NCBI GenBank assembly: GCA_934539585.1
Contig: CAKTCT010000017.1
Coordinates: 1-54,549 of the forward strand
Direction: 5' to 3'
DNA: 54,549 bases
Origin: an uncultured Oscillospiraceae bacterium
GTDB lineage: Bacteria; Bacillota; Clostridia; Oscillospirales; Ruminococcaceae
The notes under the pieces are model-generated. The model searched no databases, had not been told where the DNA came from, and saw only the letters and a list, made by a program, of their open reading frames with translations. Shown here in pieces: positions 25,111 through 33,501 of this stretch; the first letter of the stretch is position 1; the number at the start of each line of letters is the position of its first letter. A program made the position numbers and the translations under genes.

Positions 25111-26964
25111 ATGAAAACCCCGAGAACCCCCGTCTCCCCCAGCCGCAATTTCTGTACCCTGGGGGCGGGATACCTGGACGCCGACCCCCTGGACGGGCGG
25201 GAGAAGCTGGCTTTGGTCAACTACGCCGCCGGGGGATTGGGGGCGCTGCTCCTGGTCGATCCCGATGCCCGGACCTGCGAAAGCTACCCCCTCCCCGCCG
25301 ATAACGGCGGCTGGGCCGTCTGCTTTCTCAAGGAGGAGGGGGCGCTGCTGGTGGGCACCTGCGCCGAAAAGGGCTTCGTCCACCGCTTCGACCTGAAAGC
25401 CCGGCGGTTCGAGGAATCCCTCCGGCTGGAAGGGGAGCAGTATATCTGGAACTTCGTCCGGGCTAAAAACGGCAAGGTTTACGGCGGCACTTACCCCGGC
25501 TGCGTCCTGGTGGAGTACGACCCCGCCGCCCGGACCCTCCGCAGCTGCGGGAAGGTCAGCCAGGACCCGGAAAACTGCTACTGCCGCCGGGTCTTTGCTG
25601 GGGCGGACGGCAGCCTGCTTATCTACGCCGGATTCCATACCGGCGGATTCTGGCGCTATGACCCGGAAAGCGGGGAGCTCCGCCAGCTGGGCGGGGACGG
25701 CGAGGAGCTGCTGGCCGCCGGGGAGACCTTTGTCTGCACCCGGCTGGATGGCCGGTACCGGATTTTCGACCCTGTTACCTATGAGGTCACGGAGACCCTT
25801 CCCGAGGACGGCGGCCTGGATGGCGTGAAAAATCCCGGGGCCCGGGAGTATCTGGAATTCCGCCAGTCGGAAAAGCCTTTGGGGGTCCTCCCCGGGGAGG
25901 CCGGGAACTTCCTGACCACCCTGAAGGACGGCCGCCGGGCCGGGATCAAGGGCCAGGACGTTTTCCTGGAGCAGGACGGCCGGATCGAGACCTTCCGCAT
26001 CCCCGCGGAGGCTCCCGCTGGGCGAATCATGACCATCTGCGCCGGGCCGGACGGGGCGGTCTGGGGTTCCAGCGAATTCGGCCAGACCATTTTCCGCTAC
26101 TGCCCGGAGACCGGGGAACTGACCAATACCTCCTGTGTGGCCACCGCCGGGGGCGAGGTCTACGGCATGGTCTGGGCCAGGGAGAAGCTGTGGCTCACGG
26201 CCTATGTGGGCGGGGACCACATCGTCTACGACCCCCGGCAGCCCTGGGACCAGTACGGCAACCGGAACCCCAGGACCCTCCGTTCCGTTGCGCCGGAGAT
26301 GGTCCGGCCCCACGGCAAAAGCGTCCTGGGGCCCGACGGCAGCGTCTGGACCGGCTGGTACGCCAGCTATGGGACCTACGGCGGCGGGCTTTCCCGCATC
26401 GACCCGGACACCCAGGAGGTGCGGTCCTGGTTCCAGCTGGTCCCCGGCCAGGCGGTGGAAGGGATCGCCGCGTCGGAGACCGCCCTCTACGCCGTGACCA
26501 GCGGCGAGGCCAGCGGGCTCCCGGCCAAAACCGAGGCTTTTTCCGTGCTGATGATCGGCGGGGACGGCGGGATTCTGCTCCGGAGGACCTATCCGGCGGG
26601 GATTTTCTTCCGCTGCGTCGCCGCCATGGACGGTCTGGTCTGGGTGTCCGCCGCGGATACCGCCGCCGGGGTCTGCCGCCTGCTGATCCTGGACGGGGAG
26701 ACTCTGGAGGAACGGGCCGCCGCTCAGCTTGGGCCCTGTGACCCGGCCCATCCCATGGACGCGGCTCCCTGCGCCATGGTTCCGTGGAAGGGGACGATGG
26801 CGGTGTTTTTGCCGGAGGAGGTCCGGTTCTACCGGCCAGACGGAAGCCTGGCGGCTGGCTGCAAGGTCCCGGGAAAGGCGGGCTCCGCCGCTGTTGGGGC
26901 CGACGGGAAGCTCTGGTTCTCCATTGGTCCGGAGCTGTGGGTGTTGGACGAATTCCCCGCTTGA
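25111..26964 (+). CDS. cytoplasmic beta-propeller-like protein of unknown function
   Basis: The 617-residue protein has repeated blade-like units with patterns such as GxVWG, DGxVW and YDPxxGE, as in NHL, PQQ or virginiamycin-B-lyase type propellers. No signal peptide or membrane segment is present. AAGGAGGAA precedes ATG 25111 by about six bases. I cannot assign an activity: propellers serve as lyases, dehydrogenases or binding platforms. The stop codon TGA lies inside the -35 box of the next gene's promoter, so the AraC gene is transcribed separately. Confidence 0.75.
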   Translation: MKTPRTPVSPSRNFCTLGAGYLDADPLDGREKLALVNYAAGGLGALLLVDPDARTCESYPLPADNGGWAVCFLKEEGALLVGTCAEKGFVHRFDLKARRFEESLRLEGEQYIWNFVRAKNGKVYGGTYPGCVLVEYDPAARTLRSCGKVSQDPENCYCRRVFAGADGSLLIYAGFHTGGFWRYDPESGELRQLGGDGEELLAAGETFVCTRLDGRYRIFDPVTYEVTETLPEDGGLDGVKNPGAREYLEFRQSEKPLGVLPGEAGNFLTTLKDGRRAGIKGQDVFLEQDGRIETFRIPAEAPAGRIMTICAGPDGAVWGSSEFGQTIFRYCPETGELTNTSCVATAGGEVYGMVWAREKLWLTAYVGGDHIVYDPRQPWDQYGNRNPRTLRSVAPEMVRPHGKSVLGPDGSVWTGWYASYGTYGGGLSRIDPDTQEVRSWFQLVPGQAVEGIAASETALYAVTSGEASGLPAKTEAFSVLMIGGDGGILLRRTYPAGIFFRCVAAMDGLVWVSAADTAAGVCRLLILDGETLEERAAAQLGPCDPAHPMDAAPCAMVPWKGTMAVFLPEEVRFYRPDGSLAAGCKVPGKAGSAAVGADGKLWFSIGPELWVLDEFPA

Positions 26965-26990
26965 CAAGGGCGGGGCGGAACGGGTATACT
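26961..26990 (+). promoter_or_regulatory. promoter of the AraC gene, overlapping the upstream stop codon
   Basis: TTGACA (26961-26966) and TATACT (26985-26990) are 18 bases apart. The TGA stop of the beta-propeller gene (26962-26964) is part of the -35 hexamer. Confidence 0.75.
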
Positions 26991-27012
26991 GGTGACAGAA
27001 GGAGGCGGTTTT

Positions 27013-27957
27013 ATGCGCATCGAAGAACTGGACCGGAAGGAGTACGAGGACATCCCCCTCTACCCCCTGGGCGACGGGCAGGATAACCGGCTCCCGTTTT
27101 TTGCGGGGCGGTACAGCCTCAGCGGCAACCTGTCCCCTCTGCACCGTCACAGCGTGATTCAGATCAACTACGTTTCCCGGGGGAAGCTCCTCCACCGGAT
27201 CAACAACAGCCATTACGAGCTGGTCCGGGGGGACATTTTCGTCATTCCGCCCTATGTGCCCCACCAGCTGATCCCTTGCGGGAACAACGACTTTGAGATC
27301 GTGGAGATCGAGTTCCAGCCGGAGTTCGTTTTCAGCGGCGGCATTAACGAGGACAGCGGCCTGTTCGATTTTTCCTACATCGAGCCCTTTCTGGTGACGG
27401 AGTGCAACGTCCGGCCCCGCCTGAACCTTACCGGCACCTCCCAGATCAAGGTGGAGGCCCTTATCGAGGAGATGCTGGAGGAGTTCGGCAGCCGGGAGGA
27501 CGGCTACCTCATGGCCATCAAGGCGGACCTTCTGAAGCTCCTGGTGGTCACGGGCCGGGTCTTCCGCAAGAGCATCCAGTCCTCCACGGAGATGCAGCTG
27601 TTCAACCACCACCGGGACGCCATGTCCGAGACGCTACGGTTCATCAACGAGAACTTCGATCAGCCCATCACCATCGAGGAGGCGGCCCGCCACGCCTTGC
27701 TCAGCCAGTCTTATTTCAGCTATCTGTTCAAGATGCTGACCAACCGGACCTTTGTGGAATACCTCCACGAACGGCGGATTCAGAAGGCCATGACCCTGCT
27801 CCGGGACAGCGGGGACCGGGTGCTGGACATCTGCTACGCCTGCGGCTTCAACAACGTCAACCATTTCAACCGGGTGTTCAAGTCCACTGTGGGACTTTCC
27901 CCCACCCAGTACCGGGCTTCCTGCCGGAAGGACGGCTCCGGGGAGGCGCAGGCGTGA
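27013..27957 (+). CDS. AraC-family regulator with N-terminal cupin domain
   Basis: The 314-residue soluble regulator has a cupin-like sensor domain (LHRHS near residue 41, typical of the AraC ligand barrel) and a C-terminal double helix-turn-helix ending in FKSTVGLSPTQYRAS. ATG 27013 follows GGAGGCGG. It has its own strong promoter. It may regulate the beta-propeller gene upstream or the YkuD-fold gene 29 bases downstream, which is probably cotranscribed. The sugar it senses is unknown. Confidence 0.88.
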   Translation: MRIEELDRKEYEDIPLYPLGDGQDNRLPFFAGRYSLSGNLSPLHRHSVIQINYVSRGKLLHRINNSHYELVRGDIFVIPPYVPHQLIPCGNNDFEIVEIEFQPEFVFSGGINEDSGLFDFSYIEPFLVTECNVRPRLNLTGTSQIKVEALIEEMLEEFGSREDGYLMAIKADLLKLLVVTGRVFRKSIQSSTEMQLFNHHRDAMSETLRFINENFDQPITIEEAARHALLSQSYFSYLFKMLTNRTFVEYLHERRIQKAMTLLRDSGDRVLDICYACGFNNVNHFNRVFKSTVGLSPTQYRASCRKDGSGEAQA

Positions 27958-27986
27958 GTTCCGATTCATTTGCTGGAGGGATTTTC

Positions 27987-28550
27987 ATGAGCTTTCCGGA
28001 AGCTGAAAAGCTCCTGATCGTGGAACCGTGGGGCGGATTCCGTGCCAGGGTCCGGCTCCTTGTCCGGGAGGAGGGGGAGCGGCGGCAGCGGCTTTGCGTC
28101 CAGGGGTTTCTGGGACGGAACGGCGTGACGTCCTCCAAGCGGGAGGGGGACGGCTGCACCCCGGCAGGGGTATTTTCCCTGGACCTGGCCTTTGGCACGG
28201 CGGAGAACCCCGGCGCACGGCTGCCCTACAAAAAACTGGCTCCGGCGGACTACTGGGTGGATGACCCTACGTCCCCTTTCTATAACCAATTCGTGACCTG
28301 GACCGCACCCAAAAAGCCCTGGAATTCCGCCGAGCATCTCATAGAGGAGCAGGCGGCTTACCGCTACGCCGCCAACATCTGCTGCAACCCGGAGCGGGTC
28401 CCGGGGAGGGGGTCCGCGGTGTTCCTGCACTGCTCCACAGGAGGGCCTACGGCAGGCTGCGTCAGTGTCCCGGAGCCGGTTATGGCAGCGCTTCTCCGGG
28501 AGCTGGACGGGGAAAGCCGCATCTGGATCCGGGATGGAAAACTTTTTTGA
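27987..28550 (+). CDS. YkuD-fold (L,D-transpeptidase-like) protein without signal peptide
   Basis: The 187-residue protein has the cysteine active-site pattern HxxxGxxxxGC (His148, Cys158 in HCSTGGPTAGC) and the preceding conserved TPAGVF segment of the ErfK/YbiS/YcfS/YnhG group. That group cross-links peptidoglycan or attaches proteins to it. Unlike secreted members, this one lacks any signal peptide or membrane helix at the ATG chosen (27987, with CTGGAGGG at 27973-27980). It may act in the cytoplasm, for example as an L,D-carboxypeptidase-like enzyme on recycled muropeptides, or leave the cell by another route. Confidence 0.8.
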   Translation: MSFPEAEKLLIVEPWGGFRARVRLLVREEGERRQRLCVQGFLGRNGVTSSKREGDGCTPAGVFSLDLAFGTAENPGARLPYKKLAPADYWVDDPTSPFYNQFVTWTAPKKPWNSAEHLIEEQAAYRYAANICCNPERVPGRGSAVFLHCSTGGPTAGCVSVPEPVMAALLRELDGESRIWIRDGKLF

Positions 28551-28558
28551 AAAAAGCC

Positions 28559-28587
28559 TTGACAACTGCTTCCTACTGTGCTATAAT
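28559..28587 (+). promoter_or_regulatory. perfect consensus promoter of tRNA-fMet
   Basis: TTGACA (28559-28564), a 17-base spacer and TATAAT (28582-28587) with an added TGC extension give an ideal sigma-A promoter, as expected for a stable RNA gene. Confidence 0.9.
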
Positions 28588-28618
28588 ATAAAAGCTGTCA
28601 AGAAGATAGCGCGAATAT

Positions 28619-28694
<76 letters not shown>

Positions 28695-28697
28695 TGA

Positions 28698-28730
28698 ACC
28701 CCGTAAACTGAGTGTTTACGGGGTCTTTTC
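28698..28730 (+). terminator. rho-independent terminator of tRNA-fMet
   Basis: An 11-bp perfect stem (28698-28708 with 28714-28724) with a five-base loop leads into a TCTTTTC tail, four bases after the tRNA. Confidence 0.9.
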
Positions 28731-28762
28731 TTGTTTTCTGGAATGGGGTGGAGCAAGGATTT

Positions 28763-29155
28763 TTAGTTAAAAAATACGAACATGAGAAGAATGCCCGCCA
28801 GGTTGTACAGCAGGTAAAAGGCGATGACGGCGCAGCCCGTCCACCAAATGACGTTTACCAGAACGGACAGGCCGCGGCGGCAGCGGTCCTTGGGATAGAG
28901 CGCCGGCAGCCAGGTCCGCCAGAGGATTCCGGGGAAAAGCTGCGGAAGTCCACTGTACCAGGCCTGGCAGATGGCCACCAGCCAATAGGCGGGCAGCTCC
29001 TGCAAAAGGAAGGAAAGGGTCAGGGCAGAGGCTCCGCAGAGGAGGGCGGTGGTCTGCCGGAAGACCCGGCGGTTCCAGGAGGTCCAGGGCTCTTTCCGAT
29101 ATTGGTAGCAGGAAAATGTTTTCAGGGGGTCGGGCTTTTTTCGGAAAACGAACAT
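28763..29155 (-). CDS. small multi-pass membrane protein of unknown function
   Basis: The 130-residue protein has a basic N-terminal cytoplasmic stretch and two hydrophobic blocks (about residues 36-68 and 96-128), giving probably four short membrane helices. No known motif is recognised. The start is supported by GGAGAGGAT just upstream on the minus strand. The promoter has an extended -10, and the 15 bases at 29207-29221 recur exactly in front of the zinc-ribbon membrane protein at 35123-35536. Confidence 0.65.
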   Translation of the reverse strand: MFVFRKKPDPLKTFSCYQYRKEPWTSWNRRVFRQTTALLCGASALTLSFLLQELPAYWLVAICQAWYSGLPQLFPGILWRTWLPALYPKDRCRRGLSVLVNVIWWTGCAVIAFYLLYNLAGILLMFVFFN

Positions 29156-29202
29156 CGTATCCTCTCCGTGGCGTCGCAGGGTGGTCCCAGGCGCTTTTCT
29201 TC

Positions 29203-29221
29203 ATTGTACCACGGATTTGGG
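29203..29221 (-). promoter_or_regulatory. extended -10 promoter with shared 15-mer
   Basis: Read on the minus strand, CCCAAATCCGTGGTA runs into the -10 box TACAAT (29208-29203). The same 15 bases precede TATACT at 35585-35567. Confidence 0.5.
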
Positions 29222-29231
29222 AAAATGACAA

Positions 29232-29262
29232 CGCCCCGCCCGGACAGGCTCCGGACGGGGCG
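29232..29262 (-). terminator. terminator of the Gfo/Idh/MocA gene
   Basis: The stem CGCCCCG/CGGGGCG (29232-29238 with 29256-29262) has internal TCCGGA/CCGGA pairing. On the minus strand it is followed by a T-rich TTGTCATTTT tail, 12 bases past the stop codon. Confidence 0.65.
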
Positions 29263-29274
29263 GCTTTGGAAGGG

Positions 29275-30330
29275 TCAGATGTTGGTTTCCACGCTCTGGT
29301 GGGCGTCGGCGGAGGCGAAGGCGGCCTCCATGACCTGGAGGACCCGGCGGACCTCCGGCAGCTTGATCAGGGGCTCTGCTTCGCCGCGAATGGCCTTGCA
29401 GAAGTTGCGGTAGAACTCATGGACGTCGGAGACCGGGCGGTCCGCTTCGTAGACGTCCAGGGTGATGTCGTCCCGGGCGGCCATGGTCTTGGTGACGCCG
29501 GAGGCCATCTGCTCGGGGAGGACGTCCTTCTCGTTCCAGGCCTTCAGCTTGGCGATCTTGGCGTTTTCCCGCCAGTCCACGATTTCGGCGGTGCCGTTTT
29601 TGCACTGCATGTAGAACCGGGGGAGGGGGAGGAAGTTATAGGTGCCCAGCTCGATGCAGGCTTTGGCGCCGTTGGCGAAGAAAATCCGCAGGTTGAAGCC
29701 GTCGTCTACCTCGTCGTTGGTGTAGTGGGTGGTTTCGCACCAGATGCGGACGATCTTGTTCTCGCTGCCGGTGATCTGGAGGAGCTGGTCGATCATGTGG
29801 ACGCCCCAGTCCAGCATCATGCCGCCGCCGTACTGCTTGTGGCAGCGCCAGTCGCTGGGGATGCCCCGGGAGCCGTGGACCCGGGACTCGATGTTCAGGA
29901 GGTCGCCGATCTCGCCGCTGTGGGCGATTTTTTTCATGGCCAGGAAGTCCACGTCCCAGCGGCGGTTCTGGTGGACGGTAAAGAGCTTGCCGCTCTTTTT
30001 GGCGGCGTCGGCCATTTCGTCAAAGGCTGCCACGGACATTTCCACGGGCTTTTCACAGATGACGTTTTTGCCCGCTTCCAGGGAGCGGATGACCAGCTCC
30101 TTGTGGCAGTCGTTGGGGGTGACGACGGTGACGGCCTGGACGCTTTCGTCGGCCAGGACCTCCTCAAAGGAATCGTAACACCGGATGCCCGCCTCCCGGA
30201 TCTGCTGCTGCTTCACGGGGTCGATGTCGTAAACGCCGGCAAGCTCTGCCACATCGCTTTTCAGAAGCTGTCCGCAGTGCCACTTGCCCTGTCCGCCGTA
30301 GCCAATGACGGCGATTTTAGTCTTTTCCAT
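29275..30330 (-). CDS. Gfo/Idh/MocA-family oxidoreductase
   Basis: The 351-residue NAD(P)-dependent enzyme has the N-terminal nucleotide-binding motif (AVIGYGGQG, residues 7-15) and the conserved EKP at 93-95, with a C-terminal dimerisation/substrate domain. The family oxidises or epimerises sugars and inositols. The ATG at 30330 is chosen because GAAAGGAAC precedes it and the Rossmann fold starts there; the longer frame to 30405 adds an unlikely tail. It is divergent from an AraC regulator, which probably controls it. The substrate is unknown; it is distinct from the GH109-like relative at 3249-4508. Confidence 0.88.
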   Translation of the reverse strand: MEKTKIAVIGYGGQGKWHCGQLLKSDVAELAGVYDIDPVKQQQIREAGIRCYDSFEEVLADESVQAVTVVTPNDCHKELVIRSLEAGKNVICEKPVEMSVAAFDEMADAAKKSGKLFTVHQNRRWDVDFLAMKKIAHSGEIGDLLNIESRVHGSRGIPSDWRCHKQYGGGMMLDWGVHMIDQLLQITGSENKIVRIWCETTHYTNDEVDDGFNLRIFFANGAKACIELGTYNFLPLPRFYMQCKNGTAEIVDWRENAKIAKLKAWNEKDVLPEQMASGVTKTMAARDDITLDVYEADRPVSDVHEFYRNFCKAIRGEAEPLIKLPEVRRVLQVMEAAFASADAHQSVETNI

Positions 30331-30422
30331 AAAATCGTTCCTTTCTGTCCCGAAAATCGGAAACCGCCGGAAGTCCCCGGCGAATTGCTTGCGCAAAAGG
30401 GCCATTCGTTGCTGGCCGTTAC

Positions 30423-30451
30423 TTGCATTTTAACCCGAAATGCGGTATAAT
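30423..30451 (+). promoter_or_regulatory. promoter of the AraC regulator at 30512
   Basis: TTGCAT (30423-30428) and TATAAT (30446-30451) are 17 bases apart. Confidence 0.65.
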
Positions 30452-30511
30452 TCAAGTAATATCCTCGGAATTTTCGGACAATTCTTGCTGTCTTGCAAAG
30501 GAGGGACTGTC

Positions 30512-31339
30512 GTGTATTTCCACTTTGAAAATAAGGAGACCCCCATCGATACGCGGATTTTTACCGAGCTGACGCCGACGCCCCACCTCCACACCCACAT
30601 CGAGCTGATCCGGGTGGAGGGCGGGGACACCGTGGCCTTTGCCGACAACCGCTCCGGGGCCTGCCGGAAGGGGGACGTTTTCATCGCTTTTCCCAACCAG
30701 ATCCATTACTACCACGATGGGGAGCCCCCTACCGGGGACCTGCTGATTTTTTCCCCGGAGCTGGTGCCGGAGTTCGGGGAGGTCTTTGGGGGGCAGGTGC
30801 CGGTCTCGCCGGTGCTCCCCGGTGCGGGGGAGGACCCCAGGGTCCGGGAGTGCCTCCGGGAGCTGCTCCGGCTGGAGGGGGAGCCCCGGGACCCCTACCA
30901 GGAGCCCCTGGTCCGGGCCTATCTGCTGATCCTGTGCAGCCGCCTGCTCCCCAGGATGGAGCTGGCTCCGGCGGTGAAGTGCGACACGGATACCCTGAAG
31001 GCCGTCATTCAGTACTGCACGGAGAACTACTCCCGGGAAATCTCCTTGCAGACCCTGTCGGACAGCCTATACATCAGCAAGTATTACATCTCCCATCTGT
31101 TCGGCCAGCGGCTGAAGGTCAGCTTCTGCGACTACATCAACGCCCTGCGGGTCCGGCGGGCCTGCGAGCTCCTCCGGCAAGGAGGGCTTTCGGTGACGGA
31201 GGTGGCCTTTGCCGTGGGGTACAACTCCACCCGGTCCTTTGACCGGTGCTTTAAGAAGATACAGAAGGTCTCCCCCCAGAGCTACCGGCTCCGGAAGGGG
31301 AGTCAGGCGGTCTCCGGGGACTTTTCAAACCGGGCGTAG
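30512..31339 (+). CDS. AraC-family transcriptional regulator
   Basis: The 275-residue regulator has an N-terminal cupin-like sensing domain (HLHTHIEL near residue 28 is the typical His-rich strand) and a C-terminal AraC domain ending with KKIQKVSPQSYR. Start is GTG 30512 with AAAGGAGGG at about 30498-30506. Divergent placement next to the Gfo/Idh/MocA gene suggests control of that gene. Its last 37 bases overlap the 3' end of the convergent MATE gene, so the two transcripts are partly antisense. Confidence 0.88.
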   Translation: MYFHFENKETPIDTRIFTELTPTPHLHTHIELIRVEGGDTVAFADNRSGACRKGDVFIAFPNQIHYYHDGEPPTGDLLIFSPELVPEFGEVFGGQVPVSPVLPGAGEDPRVRECLRELLRLEGEPRDPYQEPLVRAYLLILCSRLLPRMELAPAVKCDTDTLKAVIQYCTENYSREISLQTLSDSLYISKYYISHLFGQRLKVSFCDYINALRVRRACELLRQGGLSVTEVAFAVGYNSTRSFDRCFKKIQKVSPQSYRLRKGSQAVSGDFSNRA

Positions 31340-32649
31340 TGCTTGGTGGTCCGGAGGCGGTAGAGCATCAGCAGGCCCCGGACGCAGAGCTCCACGCCCA
31401 TGGCGATCCACATGCCGGTGAGGCCCAGGGGCTTCACCAGGAGCACCGCCAGGCCCAGCCGGACGATCCAGATGCTGCCCAGGTTCATGAGACTGGGGAC
31501 AAAGGTGTCGCCGGCCCCCCGGAGGGCTCCCGCCGCCACGATGGAAACGCCGAACAGGGGCTCCGCCAGCAGCTCGATGCGCAGGACCCGGACTGCCAGC
31601 TCCCGGACCGCCGGGTCCGGGGTGAGGACGCGGAAGACGAAGGGGCAGAAGATCATCATCAGGGCCCCTGTGACCCCCATGAGCAGGCCGCCCATGACGG
31701 TGCAGATCCGGCCGAAGTCCTTGCCTTGCTGAACCTTTCCGCCGCCCAGACTGCGGCCCACCAGGGTGGTAGCCGCCGAGCCGATGCCGTAGCCGGGCAT
31801 GTAGCAAAGGCTCTCCGCCGTTACGGCAAAGGAGTTGGCGGCGATGGAGACGGCTCCCAGAGGCGCGATGAGCATGGTGGAGGCCACCATGGCTCCGCAC
31901 ATGGCCAGCTCCTGGACTGCCACGGGGGCGCCGATCTTCCAGGCGCTGCGGAGGATGTCGCCGTCAAAGACCGGCTTTTCCTTGCGGAGCAGACGGAGCC
32001 GCTTGTTGGAGATGCAGCACCGCCAGGTCATGACCAGGCTGATTACGGCGCAGGCCAGGGCGGTGCCGATACCGGCTCCCAGGACGCCGTACCGGGGGAT
32101 GAACAGGGCGTTGAAGATCATGTCCAGGACGCACATGACGGAGCTCAGGATGCTGGGCGTCACCATGTCGCCGCTGCACTGTAAAAAGGCCGAGGTCAGG
32201 GAGTTCAGCTGGGAAAAGGGCAGCATCAGGGCGAAAACCAGGAAGTAGGCCGAGGCGTCTGCGTTGATCTCCTCGCCGCCGCCCAGCCACCGGGGCAGCG
32301 GGCCGTGGATCAGCAGGCCGATCAGGCAGAGGAGTCCGGACACCAGAAAGGCCGCGGCCAGGCCGTGGCGCATGACGTCCCGGGCCTTTTGGTCCTCGTT
32401 GCCGCCGATGTGGTGGGCCACCTGGACGGAAAAGCCCGCCGTCACCGCGTAGGTGACGCCGTTCAGGAGCCAGGTGCTGGAGGAGACTAAGCCGATGGCC
32501 GCGGAGGCGTTGGCCCCCAGGGCGCCGACCATGGCGGAGTCGATATACTGCATGGCGATGGTGGTGATCTGGGTGAGGATGGCGGGGAGGCTCAGCTTCC
32601 AGACTTCCTGAAGCTGGGGCTTCCAGTGGGACCAGTTGTGTTTTGACAT
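31303..32649 (-). CDS. MATE-family multidrug or metabolite exporter
   Basis: The 448-residue membrane protein has about twelve hydrophobic helices in two related halves, as in MATE (NorM/DinF) antiporters that expel organic cations or metabolites using Na+ or H+. Length and the repeated PAILTQ-type start of each half fit the family. GGAGGA lies about seven bases ahead of the start at 32649. Its 3' end overlaps the AraC gene by 37 bases in convergent orientation. The substrate is not predictable. Confidence 0.9.
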   Translation of the reverse strand: MSKHNWSHWKPQLQEVWKLSLPAILTQITTIAMQYIDSAMVGALGANASAAIGLVSSSTWLLNGVTYAVTAGFSVQVAHHIGGNEDQKARDVMRHGLAAAFLVSGLLCLIGLLIHGPLPRWLGGGEEINADASAYFLVFALMLPFSQLNSLTSAFLQCSGDMVTPSILSSVMCVLDMIFNALFIPRYGVLGAGIGTALACAVISLVMTWRCCISNKRLRLLRKEKPVFDGDILRSAWKIGAPVAVQELAMCGAMVASTMLIAPLGAVSIAANSFAVTAESLCYMPGYGIGSAATTLVGRSLGGGKVQQGKDFGRICTVMGGLLMGVTGALMMIFCPFVFRVLTPDPAVRELAVRVLRIELLAEPLFGVSIVAAGALRGAGDTFVPSLMNLGSIWIVRLGLAVLLVKPLGLTGMWIAMGVELCVRGLLMLYRLRTTKHYARFEKSPETA

Positions 32650-32755
32650 TTCGTCCTCCGTATTCGGTGATTTCGTGTACTTCTATGATACACTTTTTTG
32701 GCCGGGATGTAAAGCCGGGCGGGACTTCCGGCGGGAAAATCCGGCAAATGGCCAC

Positions 32756-32784
32756 TTGCCAATTTTCCGGCAGCGTAGTATACT
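32756..32784 (+). promoter_or_regulatory. promoter of the amino acid ABC operon
   Basis: TTGCCA (32756-32761) and TATACT (32779-32784) are 17 bases apart, 38 bases before the permease start. Confidence 0.75.
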
Positions 32785-32821
32785 GGTTAAGTGGATGATT
32801 CTTACAGAAAGAGGGAACCTC

Positions 32822-33499
32822 ATGTTCAGCGGACGTTTATGGGAGCTGTTTCTCGACTCCTTTCCGAAAATTTTGTTTCCGGGGCTGACGATGACCATTC
32901 CGTTGACGGTCATCTCCTTTTCCCTGGCCCTGGTCATTGCCGTTGTCACGGCGCTGGTGCAGTTTGCAAATGTTCCGGTGCTGAAGCAGCTGGCGCGGTT
33001 TTACATCTGGATCTTCCGGGGGACGCCGCTGCTGGTGCAGCTGTTCGTGGTCTTTTTCGGCCTGACCCGGGTGGGCATCGTGCTGAACCCCTTCCCGGCG
33101 GCGGTCATCGTTTTTTCCCTGAACGAAGGGGCTTACTGCTCTGAAACGGTCCGGGCGTCGCTGGAATCGGTGCCCCGGGGGCAGCTGGAGGCCGGGCTCT
33201 GCGCGGGGCTTTCCTATTTGCAGACGATTTTCCGCATCGTTCTGCCCCAGGCCATGCGCACGGCCTTCCCGCCGCTGTCCAACTCCCTGATCTCCATGGT
33301 CAAGGACACCTCTCTGGCGGCCAACATCACGGTGACGGAGATGTTCATGGTCACCCAGCGCATCGTGGCCAGGACCTATGAGCCGCTGCTGCTCTATCTG
33401 GAGGTGGGGCTGATCTACCTGATCTTCTCCACGGTGCTGACCAAGCTCCAAAGCGTCGGCGAAAAGAAGCTGGGCGCTTACGGCAAAAAGGGGGCGTGA
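32822..33499 (+). CDS. polar amino acid ABC transporter permease (HisM type)
   Basis: The 225-residue permease has about five membrane helices and the HisM-type EAA loop (LEAGLCAGLSYLQTIFRIVLP). It forms a homodimeric channel for a polar amino acid or related compound. Start ATG 32822 follows AGAGGGA; longer frames run back through the promoter and are rejected. It is the first gene of a complete three-gene operon, with ATPase and lipoprotein downstream. Confidence 0.92.
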   Translation: MFSGRLWELFLDSFPKILFPGLTMTIPLTVISFSLALVIAVVTALVQFANVPVLKQLARFYIWIFRGTPLLVQLFVVFFGLTRVGIVLNPFPAAVIVFSLNEGAYCSETVRASLESVPRGQLEAGLCAGLSYLQTIFRIVLPQAMRTAFPPLSNSLISMVKDTSLAANITVTEMFMVTQRIVARTYEPLLLYLEVGLIYLIFSTVLTKLQSVGEKKLGAYGKKGA

Positions 33500-33501
33500 C
33501 C

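Noticed and set aside
24618..25220. Frames across composite repeat copy B
   Set aside because: They translate inverted repeats and overlap real genes on both sides.
27402..27986. Extension of the YkuD-fold gene into the AraC gene
   Set aside because: The extension reads the AraC gene in another frame and has no ribosome site; 27987 has a good one.
29116..30450. 444-codon plus-strand frame
   Set aside because: It is a shadow of the Gfo/Idh/MocA gene on the minus strand, which has a clear Rossmann motif and ribosome site.
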